From Pseudomonadota bacterium (GTDB lineage Bacteria; Pseudomonadota; Gammaproteobacteria; Steroidobacterales; Steroidobacteraceae), in contig JAEWAF010000136.1 in the NCBI GenBank assembly GCA_023391815.1, positions 62,001-126,000 on the forward strand: 64,000 nucleotides of DNA, in the 5' to 3' direction. The position numbers were made by a program, and so were the translations under genes. Positions 43,039-51,802 of this stretch are shown piece after piece (positions within the stretch are counted from its first letter, which is position 1; each line of letters starts with the position of its first letter). Under the pieces are notes generated by a model. That model had not been told where the DNA came from. It did not search any database and saw only the letters and a list, made by a program, of their open reading frames with translations.

Positions 43039-44942
43039 CGACATTCAACGGATTTCGGCGCGCGCTGGCCATGGTCATGCTGCTCGCAACGGGGGCACAT
43101 GAATCCGCTTCGGCGTCGGAGGCCGATCTTTCAACGAAGGGTCCCGGCTCCATTGTCGAAGCGACGGTGGTCACCGACATCGACGAGTCGATCACGGCAC
43201 TCGGTGCGACGGCCGTGCGTGTGCTGTATCGATCCACCTCGGGGCGCGATGGTTCCAGCACCGTCGTCTCGGGCATGATCTTCGTACCGCGTGGCACGCC
43301 GCCACCGGGCGGCTGGCCGGTCCTTGCGCATGCGCACGCAACGGCCGGCATCAACTACGAATGCGGTCCTTCGCTATCGAAAAATATGTTCGGCACGGCG
43401 CCGATCATGGCGGCGTCGCTGAAGATGGGCTACGCCGTGGCGGCCGCCGACTACGAAGGTCTCGGCGCGAAGGGGACTCATCTCTATCTGGATGCGAAGA
43501 CCGAAGCATGGAACGTCATCGACTCGGTGCGCGCGCTGCGCCACTTCCGGCCCGGCGCCATTTCAGATCGATGGCTGGTGTTCGGCGGCTCGCAGGGTGG
43601 CGCGGCGGCGTGGGCAGCCGCGGAGCAAGCAGTGAGCTACGCGCCCGAGTTGCAACTGCTCGGTGCGGCAGCGTTGGTTCCACCCACGGATTTTTCAGAG
43701 TACGCGCAGATGGCGGCGGAAGGCTCATTCAACGAGTTTCAGAAGGCCGCGTATATCTGGATGCTGATGACTCAGAGTCGAGTGAATCCAAAACTCGATC
43801 TGGATCTTTATCGCCGAGGCTCGGCGGCGTCCCACTGGCAGGCGTTGTCGTATTGCTTCGGGCCGCACGAGCAAGAGCGCGCAATGGCGTTGCAGAAAGT
43901 CACAGCGGACGAGCTCAAGCCGGCAACACCGGCGGCGGCCCGGCAGATGGCAGCGTTGCTGAAAGCGTTGGCGCTGCCTCAGCAAGCCGCGAAAGCGCCC
44001 ATGCTCGTGATCTATGCCGGCCAGGATGAATTCATCAAACCCGAATGGACCCGGGCAGCCATCCAAAAGGCTTGCGCGATGGGCTCGAAGATTCAGGAAG
44101 TGTTCCTGGCGGACCAAGGGCACGCCGGACCGAGTTGGGACATGTCCACGCAATGGCTGGGGCAACGTCTGGCGGGCGAGCCATTTCAGGATACGTGCTC
44201 GCAGAAGGAGGACGATTTTCCGATCGGATACTCGGACGGTCCGCGATTGCCGGGCAGCCAGTGGCGCGTCCACGACGAGAACCGACCGCATCCGCCCATC
44301 GTCACGCCTGCCGCGACCGAGGGGAAGCCGCCTTCGGATGCCGTCGTTCTGTTCGATGGAACAGACCTGAAGGAGTGGGTCGCCGCCAAGGACGGCTCCC
44401 CCGCCCAATGGAAAGTCGAGGGCGGTGTCATGCAGGTCGTCGCAGGCACCGGCGATATCGTCACTAAACAGTCGTTCGGCGACAGCCAGCTGCACATCGA
44501 ATTCGCTACACCTGCGCTGCCGATCAATCGAAGTCAGTGGCGGGGTAACAGCGGTGTGTTTCTGTATGGCCTGTACGAGGTGCAGATTCTCGACGGCTAT
44601 CGGAATCTCACCTATGCGGACGGCGAGGCCTCGGCCATCTTCGGCCAGTCGCCGCCATTGGTGAACGCGTCGCGGCCGCCGGGCGAATGGCAAAGCTTCG
44701 ACATCGTCTATACCGGACCGCGCTTCAAGGACGGGAAACTCACCACGCCCGGTTACGTCACGGTTCTTCACAACGGCGTGATCACGCAGAATCACACGCA
44801 GATTCTTGGCACGACGGTGTTCAAAGATCTGCCAGCGACAGTGGTGCACGGCCCGAAGGGGCCGATCAAGTTGCAGGATCACACGTATCCGCTGCGCTTC
44901 CGGAACATCTGGATTCGACCGCTGCAACCGACCGGCCCGTAA
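43035..44942 (+). CDS. Fusion of a secretory-lipase-type alpha/beta hydrolase and a DUF1080 (3-keto-disaccharide hydrolase) domain
   Basis: A 635-residue exported protein. After a signal peptide, residues about 30-400 form an alpha/beta hydrolase of the secretory-lipase type: VSGMIFVPRGTPPPGGWPVLA, nucleophile elbow FGGSQGGAAAW, acid in IYAGQDEF and His in DQGHAGPSW. A short linker leads to residues about 430-635, a DUF1080/PF06439 domain: VVLFDGTDLKEWVAAKDG, NSGVFLYGLYEVQILDGY, GEWQSFDIVYTGPRF and a final LRFRNIWIRPL. DUF1080 proteins usually stand alone and cleave 3-keto-glycosides. The join is in one frame with no sign of a missing stop. An esterase plus glycoside-cleaving pair on one chain suggests an acylated glycoside substrate. 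Confidence 0.84.
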   Translation: MTTFNGFRRALAMVMLLATGAHESASASEADLSTKGPGSIVEATVVTDIDESITALGATAVRVLYRSTSGRDGSSTVVSGMIFVPRGTPPPGGWPVLAHAHATAGINYECGPSLSKNMFGTAPIMAASLKMGYAVAAADYEGLGAKGTHLYLDAKTEAWNVIDSVRALRHFRPGAISDRWLVFGGSQGGAAAWAAAEQAVSYAPELQLLGAAALVPPTDFSEYAQMAAEGSFNEFQKAAYIWMLMTQSRVNPKLDLDLYRRGSAASHWQALSYCFGPHEQERAMALQKVTADELKPATPAAARQMAALLKALALPQQAAKAPMLVIYAGQDEFIKPEWTRAAIQKACAMGSKIQEVFLADQGHAGPSWDMSTQWLGQRLAGEPFQDTCSQKEDDFPIGYSDGPRLPGSQWRVHDENRPHPPIVTPAATEGKPPSDAVVLFDGTDLKEWVAAKDGSPAQWKVEGGVMQVVAGTGDIVTKQSFGDSQLHIEFATPALPINRSQWRGNSGVFLYGLYEVQILDGYRNLTYADGEASAIFGQSPPLVNASRPPGEWQSFDIVYTGPRFKDGKLTTPGYVTVLHNGVITQNHTQILGTTVFKDLPATVVHGPKGPIKLQDHTYPLRFRNIWIRPLQPTGP

Positions 44943-44953
44943 GGGAGGCAACG

Positions 44954-46087
44954 ATGGCGAAACTTCGCATGGGAATGATCGGCGGCGGCCCCGGCTCGTT
45001 CATCGGTCGCATCCATCGCATGGCTGCCGAGCTGGATGGCGAGATTCAGCTGGTCTGCGGCGCGTTCAGTAGCGATCCGGAAAAATCCAGAACGGCGGGA
45101 GCCGCCATGCATCTGGATCCGGCGCGGGTCTACGGCAGCTATGTCGAGATGATCGAGCGCGAGCAGTGCCTGCCGGCGGATCGGCGCATGCATTTCGTCG
45201 CCATCGTCACACCGAATCATGTGCACTACGAGCCCGCGATGCTGGCTTTGCAGAGCGGGTTCGACGTGGTGGTCGATAAGCCGCTGTGTTTCTCGCTCGA
45301 CGAGGCACGGTCGCTGAGCAAGGAAGTCGAGCGCACCGGCCGGCTGCTTGCCGTGACGTACACCTACAGCGGCTATCCGATGGTGAAAGAGATGCGGGCG
45401 CTGATCGCCGAGGGGCGCATCGGTCAGGTTCGCAAGGTCTATGTCGAGTATCCGCAAGGCTGGCTCGCGTCCGACCTCGAGCGCACAGGAAACAAGCAGG
45501 CCGACTGGCGCACCGATCCGAAGCGCTCCGGTGCTGGCGGTGCCATCGGAGATATCGGAACGCACGCGGCGCATCTGGCCGAGTATGCGACAGGGCTGCG
45601 AATTTCAGCCGTTAACGCGCTCTTGAACACCGTCGTGCCGGGCCGGCGCCTCGATGACGATGCCTCGATGCTCCTGCGATTCAACAACGATGCGACTGGC
45701 GTGTTGACCGCTACGCAAGTCGCCGTGGGCGAGGAGAACAATCTCAACATTCGCATCTATGGCGAGAAGGGCGGCGTTGAATGGCACCAAGTGGAGCCGA
45801 ATTCGCTGGTGCTGCGCTGGCCTGACAAGCCGCGTGAGGTTCTGCGTGCCGGCTCGGGATACTTGGGGTCCGCTGCGCAAAGTAATACTCGGACGCCGCC
45901 CGGACATCCCGAAGGATATTTGGAAGCGTTCGCGAACATCTACGCCGCATTTGCGAGAGCGTTGCGCGGCGGTGCCCGTGCGGATCATGACTTTCCAACG
46001 GTAATCGATGGCGTGCGCGGCATGGAGCTCATCGACTGCGTCATCCGTTCGGCGCGCTCTGCGCAGAAATGGACGGATCTGCCGTGA
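44954..46087 (+). CDS. Gfo/Idh/MocA-family oxidoreductase
   Basis: A 377-residue protein from ATG 44954 with GGGAGG five bases upstream. The NAD(P)-binding start is MGMIGGGPGSFIGRIHR. The usual EKP motif appears as VVDKPLCFS, with Asp for Glu, and the second domain has AIGDIGTHAAHLAEYATG, the usual GGAxxDxGxH-like catalytic stretch. There is no signal peptide, so it should act in the cytoplasm. In 3-keto-glycoside routes such enzymes reduce 3-keto-sugars back to the sugar or carry out the first oxidation. Eleven bases separate it from the fusion gene, consistent with one operon. Confidence 0.84.
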   Translation: MAKLRMGMIGGGPGSFIGRIHRMAAELDGEIQLVCGAFSSDPEKSRTAGAAMHLDPARVYGSYVEMIEREQCLPADRRMHFVAIVTPNHVHYEPAMLALQSGFDVVVDKPLCFSLDEARSLSKEVERTGRLLAVTYTYSGYPMVKEMRALIAEGRIGQVRKVYVEYPQGWLASDLERTGNKQADWRTDPKRSGAGGAIGDIGTHAAHLAEYATGLRISAVNALLNTVVPGRRLDDDASMLLRFNNDATGVLTATQVAVGEENNLNIRIYGEKGGVEWHQVEPNSLVLRWPDKPREVLRAGSGYLGSAAQSNTRTPPGHPEGYLEAFANIYAAFARALRGGARADHDFPTVIDGVRGMELIDCVIRSARSAQKWTDLP

Positions 46088-46178
46088 AGACCATGAAAGG
46101 GTCGGCGCTCTTCCTCGCTCGGTTCATGGGCGAGCTCCGTTTGATGGCTCGTCTGCAACGTACACCCCAGAAAGCCGC

Positions 46179-47099
46179 GTGAGCGCCGGGCGCGTCAATC
46201 TCGACGGCGGCGTCGCCAGTGACGTTGCCCTCGTTCGCGACGACGAAGGTCGAGAGATCGTCGTCAAGCAGGCGTTGCCGAAACTCCAGGTCGCCGCGGA
46301 CTGGCGCTGCGATCCGGCTCGATCGAGTCAGGAGGTTGAAGCGCTTCGAGTCGCGCCCTCGCTACTCGGCGGCGGCATCGTGCCGCAGGTTTTATGGGTA
46401 GATCCTCCCAATCATCGCTTCGCCATGCAGAGGATCGATGCAAGCCTGCGAAACTGGCAGACCCAGTTGGGCGCGGGTGAGGTGAGCTTGATTACGGCTG
46501 AGCGGGTCGGCGAGATTCTTGCGCGTTTGCAAGTGGCATCGGCTCGCGACCCGAACCTGGCGACTACCTTTGGCACTCGGGAGTACTTCGAGCTGCTCCG
46601 CATCCAGCCGTTTTTCGTTCGCGCCGCTGAGAGAAATCCGCAGGCACGCAAGGCCATCGATCGAGTCATCGAGTTGCTGCGAGCACCGGGACGAGTGCTC
46701 GTGCACGGCGACTACAGTCCAAAGAACATGCTGGCGCGCGACGCACAGGTCGTGATTCTCGACTGGGAGGTCGTGCACTGGGGCGAACCGCGCTTCGACA
46801 TCGCGTTTTGCCTCGCGCATTTGCTCCTGACCGGCTGGCGTCGCGGCAGCTCGATCTCTTCTTACTACGCTGCTTGCCATGCGTTCAGTGGGGGCTATGC
46901 CAAGCTCGGCCCGATTCCCTTGCACGACAGGGTGCTGGCATCACTGATCGGTGCTCTGGTGCTGGCGCGCCTCGATGGCGATTCGCCGGTGAATTTCCTC
47001 GATGAGCTCGACACCGAGGAGGTGAGAAGGAGGGCGCTCGGGCTGCTGCTCGATCCGGGGCCGTCGTGGTTGAAGCTGTTCGATCGGTTACTGTATTGA
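46179..47099 (+). CDS. Aminoglycoside-phosphotransferase-like small-molecule kinase
   Basis: GTG 46179 is taken as start, giving 306 residues, but the reading frame is open back to 46008 and no strong ribosome site decides it. The N-lobe has GREIVVKQALPKLQVA with the ATP-binding lysine. The catalytic loop is VLVHGDYSPKNML and the metal-binding segment is VVILDWEVVHWGEPRFDIAF, the APH/choline-kinase pattern. The substrate could be a sugar, sugar acid or alcohol; no antibiotic-resistance role is implied. It is followed 14 bases later by an enolase paralogue, so its phosphorylated product might be that enzyme's substrate. Confidence 0.78.
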   Translation: MSAGRVNLDGGVASDVALVRDDEGREIVVKQALPKLQVAADWRCDPARSSQEVEALRVAPSLLGGGIVPQVLWVDPPNHRFAMQRIDASLRNWQTQLGAGEVSLITAERVGEILARLQVASARDPNLATTFGTREYFELLRIQPFFVRAAERNPQARKAIDRVIELLRAPGRVLVHGDYSPKNMLARDAQVVILDWEVVHWGEPRFDIAFCLAHLLLTGWRRGSSISSYYAACHAFSGGYAKLGPIPLHDRVLASLIGALVLARLDGDSPVNFLDELDTEEVRRRALGLLLDPGPSWLKLFDRLLY

Positions 47100-47112
47100 G
47101 AATGTCTGTGCC

Positions 47113-48423
47113 ATGAGCTCTTCTCGAATCGCTTCCGTAAAGCTGCGCCAGATTCTCGACTCCCGCGGCCGCCCGACTGTCGAGGCTGACGTGGTTTTGA
47201 ATGACGGGTCGCTAGGGCGCGCGTCGGTACCTTCGGGCGCTTCCACTGGCAAGTACGAAGCCCGCGAGCTGCGTGATGGCGATGCCGATTGCTACGACGG
47301 CTATGGCGTTCGAGCCGTCATCGCGAATGCGATGCTTGCATGCGAAGGACAGTTGCACGGCCTGGATGCGCTCGACCAGGCAGCCGTCGATACCACGTTG
47401 CGCTGGATCGACGGCACGGACAACCTCGGACGCGTCGGAGCCAATCCCATCCTCGCGTTGTCTCTTGCGACTGCGAGAGCCGCGGCCGCGCATTCGCGTC
47501 GCCCGTTGTATGTCTATCTCAACTCGCTCGTGCCTGGAGCGTCGCCGTCCCTGCCGGTGCCCATGACGAACATTCTGAGCGGCGGCGCACATGCCAACGG
47601 GGGCATGGATTTCCAGGATTTCCTCGCTGTACCCGTCGGTGCGACGACGTATTCCCAAGCTTTGGAATGGATCGCGCGTGTACGCGGCGCCGCTGCGCGG
47701 CTTATGGCTCAAGAAGGTCGGGTCACGCTGTTGGCCGACGAGGGCGGATTGAGTCCGGGATTTGAAACTGCTGAGCGGGCGTTGACTTTCATGGTTCGCG
47801 CGATCGATGCCGCTCGGCTGCGACCGGGCTGTGATATCTCCATTGCGATCGATGTCGCCGCGAGCCAGCTGTACGTGGAGGAGGAAGGGCGATATCACCT
47901 GCGTCGCGCGGGCTGCGATCTGTCGCCGGATGAGATGTCGTCCCATGTGTTCGAGTTGTGCGGCAAGTATCCGATCGTCTCCCTGGAGGATCCGTTCGAC
48001 CAGGACGATTGGGATGCCTGGCGCTCGTTCACGCGGCGCCTCGGCCATCGGCCCCTGCAACTCGTCGGCGACGATCTGTTCGCCACCAACGTCCGACGCC
48101 TTGCTTTGGGCATCGAGCGCCAGGTGGCGAACGCTGTTTTGATCAAGGTCAATCAGAACGGCACACTGAGCGGCACCTTCGACGTGATTGCGCTTGCACG
48201 CAAGTCTGGTTATGCAACCGTCGTGTCCGCGCGCTCGGGAGAAACCGAAGATTCATTCATCGCCGATCTCGCGGTGGCGACCGGGGCGGGGCAGATAAAA
48301 ATCGGCTCCGTACGCAATTCGGAGCGGCAGTCGAAGTACAACCAGCTGCTGCGGATCGAGGAAGAAGGGGGGCTGGCGCTTGCCCCTTGTCGCTCGATCT
48401 CGCGACCGAGCGGAATTACTTGA
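47113..48423 (+). CDS. Divergent enolase paralogue (phosphopyruvate hydratase family) with altered active-site residues
   Basis: A 436-residue protein of normal enolase length and layout: QILDSRGRPTVEADV, VPSGASTGKYEARELRDGD, GGAHANGGMDFQDF, LLADEGGLSPGF, IAIDVAASQLY, IVSLEDPF, LVGDDLF, VLIKVNQNGTLSG and AGQIKIGSVRNSERQSKYN. Metal ligands and both catalytic lysines are kept. Two usual residues differ: the conserved His of the SHRSGETED motif is Ala (SARSGETED), and the Glu of QEF is Asp (QDF). Its place after a kinase gene at the end of a glycoside operon also differs from housekeeping eno, which commonly sits by pyrG. A modified substrate range is likely. It overlaps the convergent PAP2 gene by eight bases. 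Confidence 0.85.
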   Translation: MSSSRIASVKLRQILDSRGRPTVEADVVLNDGSLGRASVPSGASTGKYEARELRDGDADCYDGYGVRAVIANAMLACEGQLHGLDALDQAAVDTTLRWIDGTDNLGRVGANPILALSLATARAAAAHSRRPLYVYLNSLVPGASPSLPVPMTNILSGGAHANGGMDFQDFLAVPVGATTYSQALEWIARVRGAAARLMAQEGRVTLLADEGGLSPGFETAERALTFMVRAIDAARLRPGCDISIAIDVAASQLYVEEEGRYHLRRAGCDLSPDEMSSHVFELCGKYPIVSLEDPFDQDDWDAWRSFTRRLGHRPLQLVGDDLFATNVRRLALGIERQVANAVLIKVNQNGTLSGTFDVIALARKSGYATVVSARSGETEDSFIADLAVATGAGQIKIGSVRNSERQSKYNQLLRIEEEGGLALAPCRSISRPSGIT

Positions 48424-49186
48424 ATCGCACGTTGTAGCTGAGCGCCGCCCCTTGTGGCAGCGGAGCGAGCGAGACCGTCGCGTTTCTATCTCTGGCGTCG
48501 TGGCGGCCCATCGCGAAATTCGCCGTGGCAATCCCGAGCGCGCCCCCCGCAATGGTATCCGACAACCAATGCGCTCCATCGTGCACGCGGGAGTAAGCAA
48601 CTGCGCTCGCCGCGCCATAGCCGATCGCTCGTCGCACCCAGCGGTAGTCATCGTTGCCCGATTCGGCGAGCACAGTGCCGATGGCAAAAGTGATGCTCGC
48701 ATGTGACGAGGGGAACGAACTGCCGCCCTCACGCCAGGCGTCGGGGTCCGATGTCTCGTACGGCCGAAGGCGACCCGCCGCCAGCTTGAGCGTCGCCGTG
48801 GTCACGGCACTCAAGGTCGCCGCCTCGAGCATCGTTCGACCCTCGGTGTAGCCGGCCTTATCGTCGATGAGAGTTGCATATGCCCAGGTGAGTCCCAACA
48901 TCGCCGCAGCTGGTCCCCAATCCCGCGTGCTGTGGGGATCCTTATTGTTTGCTGTCGTAGTCGCGGCGAAATGGGTGCGAACGTTGTCATCGTACTCGTG
49001 CGCAGCTGCGACGGCCAGCATCGTCGCACCGAATACAGTCCAGTCCTGCGCGTCCCAACGCAGCGGGGCGGTGAAGTACAGTTTCGTGTCCTCGAGCGCC
49101 GCCCGCGCATCGAACTGTTCGGCGCTGCACGAAGCGCACGCAAAGAAGGTTGTCGCCAGCAATAATCGAGATGAGGGTATCGGCAT
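48416..49186 (-). CDS. PAP2-family acid phosphatase
   Basis: ATG 49186 opens a 256-residue protein with a signal or lipoprotein-like N-terminus (LLLATTFFACASCS); ATG 49213 is an alternative. The three phosphatase motifs are present: KLAAGRLRPYE (K-x6-RP type), SFPSSHAS (PSGH-type, with Ser for Gly) and SRVHDGAHWLSD (SR-x5-H-x3-D). PAP2 proteins remove phosphate from lipid phosphates, isoprenyl pyrophosphates or soluble esters at the periplasmic face. Its 3' end overlaps the enolase paralogue tail to tail by eight bases. No functional link with that operon is evident. Confidence 0.85.
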   Translation of the reverse strand: MPIPSSRLLLATTFFACASCSAEQFDARAALEDTKLYFTAPLRWDAQDWTVFGATMLAVAAAHEYDDNVRTHFAATTTANNKDPHSTRDWGPAAAMLGLTWAYATLIDDKAGYTEGRTMLEAATLSAVTTATLKLAAGRLRPYETSDPDAWREGGSSFPSSHASITFAIGTVLAESGNDDYRWVRRAIGYGAASAVAYSRVHDGAHWLSDTIAGGALGIATANFAMGRHDARDRNATVSLAPLPQGAALSYNVRFK

Positions 49187-49544
49187 AGTTTGGGTTAGAC
49201 GCCGGTCGCGCATGAATCAATCGCGGCTTCGCTCCGCTCGATAACGGTTGCCTCCAGGGGGCGAGAGTCAGCCGGCGGGTTTTCCGGAGCTATTCGCCAG
49301 CCACTTCCAGGGGCGCCGCGGTCTTTCCAAGCGCGATTGCAACACTAGATAGGTTGGTTATGGCGAAGCTCGACGAATCGGTGTCGGAGCGCGTCGAGCA
49401 GTGCTAGCAAGTCACTTGTCGGTTTCTGGTCGATTTGCCGCAGATACTCCGCAGCTTCGATCTCGACATAGTAGGCAACTAATGGTGTACGGCCCTACGT
49501 CGGCCTCCTCAGAAGCGCCTGCATCTTGGCACGCTGCAGCTGCT
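49187..49544. other. Non-coding stretch of 358 bases
   Basis: Only very short frames occur here. No RNA gene, clear repeat or hairpin terminator was recognised. It separates the PAP2 gene start from the end of the lipoprotein gene and presumably holds the PAP2 promoter. Confidence 0.4.
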
Positions 49545-50159
49545 CTATTCAGCGGGAGAGTATGGCCCGCTGGGGTTGCACCGGGCAGGGTCACTCACAT
49601 CGAAGGTGATGTGTCCTATCACGGGTGCGATGGAAATGGGCGCGGTCATGTTCGGATATGCGGAGAGAATGATCTCCACGTCCCTTTGCAGCCGCGTCAT
49701 ATCGACCGCGTTGACCGCATTCCCGCCCCCCAGCGAGATCATCTGGATCTGCCCCTTCCTGATCCGAAAAATCGGCGCGCCCAAGGAAAAACAGCTCGAC
49801 CCGTCGGCGCTTGCCAGCCCATAGCGCGAGGACTCCGTGCGCGAAACGAGGGCATATTCGCCCGGTGGCACCATCTCTCCTACGAAATTCACGCCGGTGC
49901 CGACGCCTTCGGGCTTCTTGAACAGATTGCCCGCGTCGCTCGCAATGCGAATCCGGAACCCGTCGCTCTGGAACGTCGAATTGGATCGGTCCACTTTTTT
50001 GAAACCATACGTGTAGCTGTTCACGCCAACGATGTCACTGACCGCCAACAACGCATACGACGTGCCCTCGGTCCCGTTGAATGCGACATCCCGACTCGCC
50101 GTCGCGCAGCCGGCCACGATCATGGATGAAATCGCTATGACAATAGTTCTGAGCTTCAT
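49545..50159 (-). CDS. Hypothetical lipoprotein
   Basis: A 204-residue protein from ATG 50159. The signal peptide ends in a lipobox, MIVAGCA, so the mature N-terminal cysteine should be lipidated. The rest shows beta-rich segments (GTSYALLAVSDIVGVNSYTYGF, VPPGEYALVSRTESS, ITFDVSDPARC) but no family that I recognise. It stands alone in a sparse region with PAP2 on one side and a membrane protein on the other, all on the minus strand. The ribosome-binding site is weak. Confidence 0.7.
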   Translation of the reverse strand: MKLRTIVIAISSMIVAGCATASRDVAFNGTEGTSYALLAVSDIVGVNSYTYGFKKVDRSNSTFQSDGFRIRIASDAGNLFKKPEGVGTGVNFVGEMVPPGEYALVSRTESSRYGLASADGSSCFSLGAPIFRIRKGQIQMISLGGGNAVNAVDMTRLQRDVEIILSAYPNMTAPISIAPVIGHITFDVSDPARCNPSGPYSPAE

Positions 50160-50503
50160 GGATGCGGGCTGATGCCGATGTTCGGCGAGTGGATGCGTCG
50201 GGTGTTCAATATCTTCGAGTTATACGGTCAGCATAATAAGCCCAAAGCCCGCTGAGGCGCCGATGAAGTGCCTCACATAATCATGAGGTTGGGTTGTGCT
50301 GTTGGCCACCACGCTGACGGTCGTCACGAGCGTCCAGAGCAGCGTTTACCAAATGCGCCGGTGTTCGAGGTACCTGTCTAGGGGCTTAGGAATGGTCGGT
50401 TTCACTGCCGCCATTGTGTCTCGGTCTCGGGAAGTCGTCACTTCCGGCCACCGTTCGCCTTGCCAACTCGGTGAGCCGCCTCGCATCTCTCCGACATTGA
50501 TGG
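50160..50503. other. Non-coding stretch of 344 bases
   Basis: AT content is locally higher (ATCATGAGGTTGGGTTG area and GTTATACGGTCAGCATAATA), as expected of promoter DNA for the lipoprotein gene. No convincing protein or RNA gene was seen. A short frame at 50296-50550 has no ribosome-binding site or recognisable product. Confidence 0.35.
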
Positions 50504-51109
50504 TTACCGCAGCCATTTCCGTTTCTTGCTGGATTTTCGTCTCCTGCTGATCAGTGCCGAAAGCTCCACCGCCATACACAGAACCACCGCCAACCATAGC
50601 AGGTACACGCCTGCCATCCATAGAAGAAACATCTCCCGATGATGGGATACCGCCTCGAAGAATAGATATGAGCGTTGATGCTCGTTCATCTCGGGCGGCG
50701 TGATGAAGAACTGCGCGGCCACCAATGCAAAGGCGAGCACTCGCAGAATCCTGCCGCTCCGTCCGCCTGCATTCACACCCGCGGTAACATCGAATTTTTC
50801 AAGTCGTGTGAAGGCGAGGCAAACGCTGCTGGCGAAACCGAGCACCATCACGCTGAAATGACCGATGGCCGCGGCAAGAGGAAACCGGGACTCGTCGGCC
50901 ATGCTCGCGATCCCCCGAAATGTCCGCGCCGCTGCGGACAGCACCTCCACAAGCCCACACGATCGTTGACAGGCCTCCAACGACGCCGGCAACAACAACA
51001 CCGCGGCAGCGATCGTTGCCAGCGACATAACAACGATGGCATTGAACGTCCGTCGGCTAAGCAGCGGGTACAGTACGGCTTTGTCACCGACACTCGGCTC
51101 ACCGCTCAC
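50504..51109 (-). CDS. Hypothetical multi-pass membrane protein
   Basis: GTG 51109 is preferred because GGAGG lies six bases upstream; a longer frame from 51253 has an unlikely basic N-terminus. The 201-residue product has about four hydrophobic helices: AIVVMSLATIAAAVLLLP, AAAIGHFSVMVLGFASSVCLA, ILRVLAFALVAAQFFI and FLLWMAGVYLLWLAVVLCMA. A very basic tail (RRRKSSKKRK) ends the protein on the cytoplasmic side. No family is recognised. It lies between the lipoprotein and the exporter operon and is transcribed away from the exporter. Confidence 0.6.
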   Translation of the reverse strand: MSGEPSVGDKAVLYPLLSRRTFNAIVVMSLATIAAAVLLLPASLEACQRSCGLVEVLSAAARTFRGIASMADESRFPLAAAIGHFSVMVLGFASSVCLAFTRLEKFDVTAGVNAGGRSGRILRVLAFALVAAQFFITPPEMNEHQRSYLFFEAVSHHREMFLLWMAGVYLLWLAVVLCMAVELSALISRRRKSSKKRKWLR

Positions 51110-51802
51110 GCGCAGCCTCCGCGATGGTCTTCTGCACCGGCGATAGCAGGTACTGCATTCCCATTGAATTACTCCATGAACCGACGTAGGCCGATCATGC
51201 CACCGCATGCGCCGCGAACAAGTTCCTGCTGACGATTTTGAGCGGTTACTCACCGATGGGGCAGCGTCTCGGCAGGTGGCGTTAGTTGCGTCAAGCAGTT
51301 ACGGACACCCAGAAATGCTTGTCACCATCTTGTCTCCAAGGTCTCGAAACTCACATTCAACTGCTCGGCTACGTGCCTCGGTGACGAGGATGGTTCTTCG
51401 ATATCGTGGGGACGTTCACTCCTCGCGAAATCGGTGACGACAGCGGCGGCTATATCTTGGCGAACTATGCCTATTTGGATGAAGCGCGGGTGCTCAAGAC
51501 GCACACGGTGCGCAGCTTCTACGCCATCGCCCGAAGCCGCCCAGCGCCCGATTGTTGTACGCGCTCAGCTCTTGAACGCACTCGATACGTTCGCATGAAA
51601 CCAGCGCCAGGTGAAGCGCGGTGGCAATCGAGACTCGTCCCGGTGTCGATGCGATCTCGAGCTACCCACAATCATCATCCAAACGTTTCTGAATGTGTCC
51701 GATCGTTCACGGCGGAGTGGGCATTCGCAATGCTCGCGATTGAATCGAGCGCACCGGCCCCATAGGCTCAATTTGCTAAGCAGGAGGATGTCTTTCGGCA
51801 AT
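51110..51802. other. Gene-poor stretch before the exporter operon
   Basis: About 690 bases without a supported gene. A 119-codon frame at 51406-51765 (containing GDDSGGYILANYAYLDEARV) has no good start and no recognised family; it may be a decayed gene remnant. AGGAGG at 51782-51787 belongs to the adaptor gene. The exporter promoter must lie here but no clear -35/-10 pair was found. Confidence 0.35.

Noticed and set aside
46179..47099. Aminoglycoside resistance gene
   Set aside because: The APH fold is common to many metabolic kinases, and the gene is linked to an enolase paralogue and sugar genes.
51406..51765. 119-codon frame before the exporter
   Set aside because: No credible start or ribosome site and no recognisable family; listed only as content of a gene-poor stretch.
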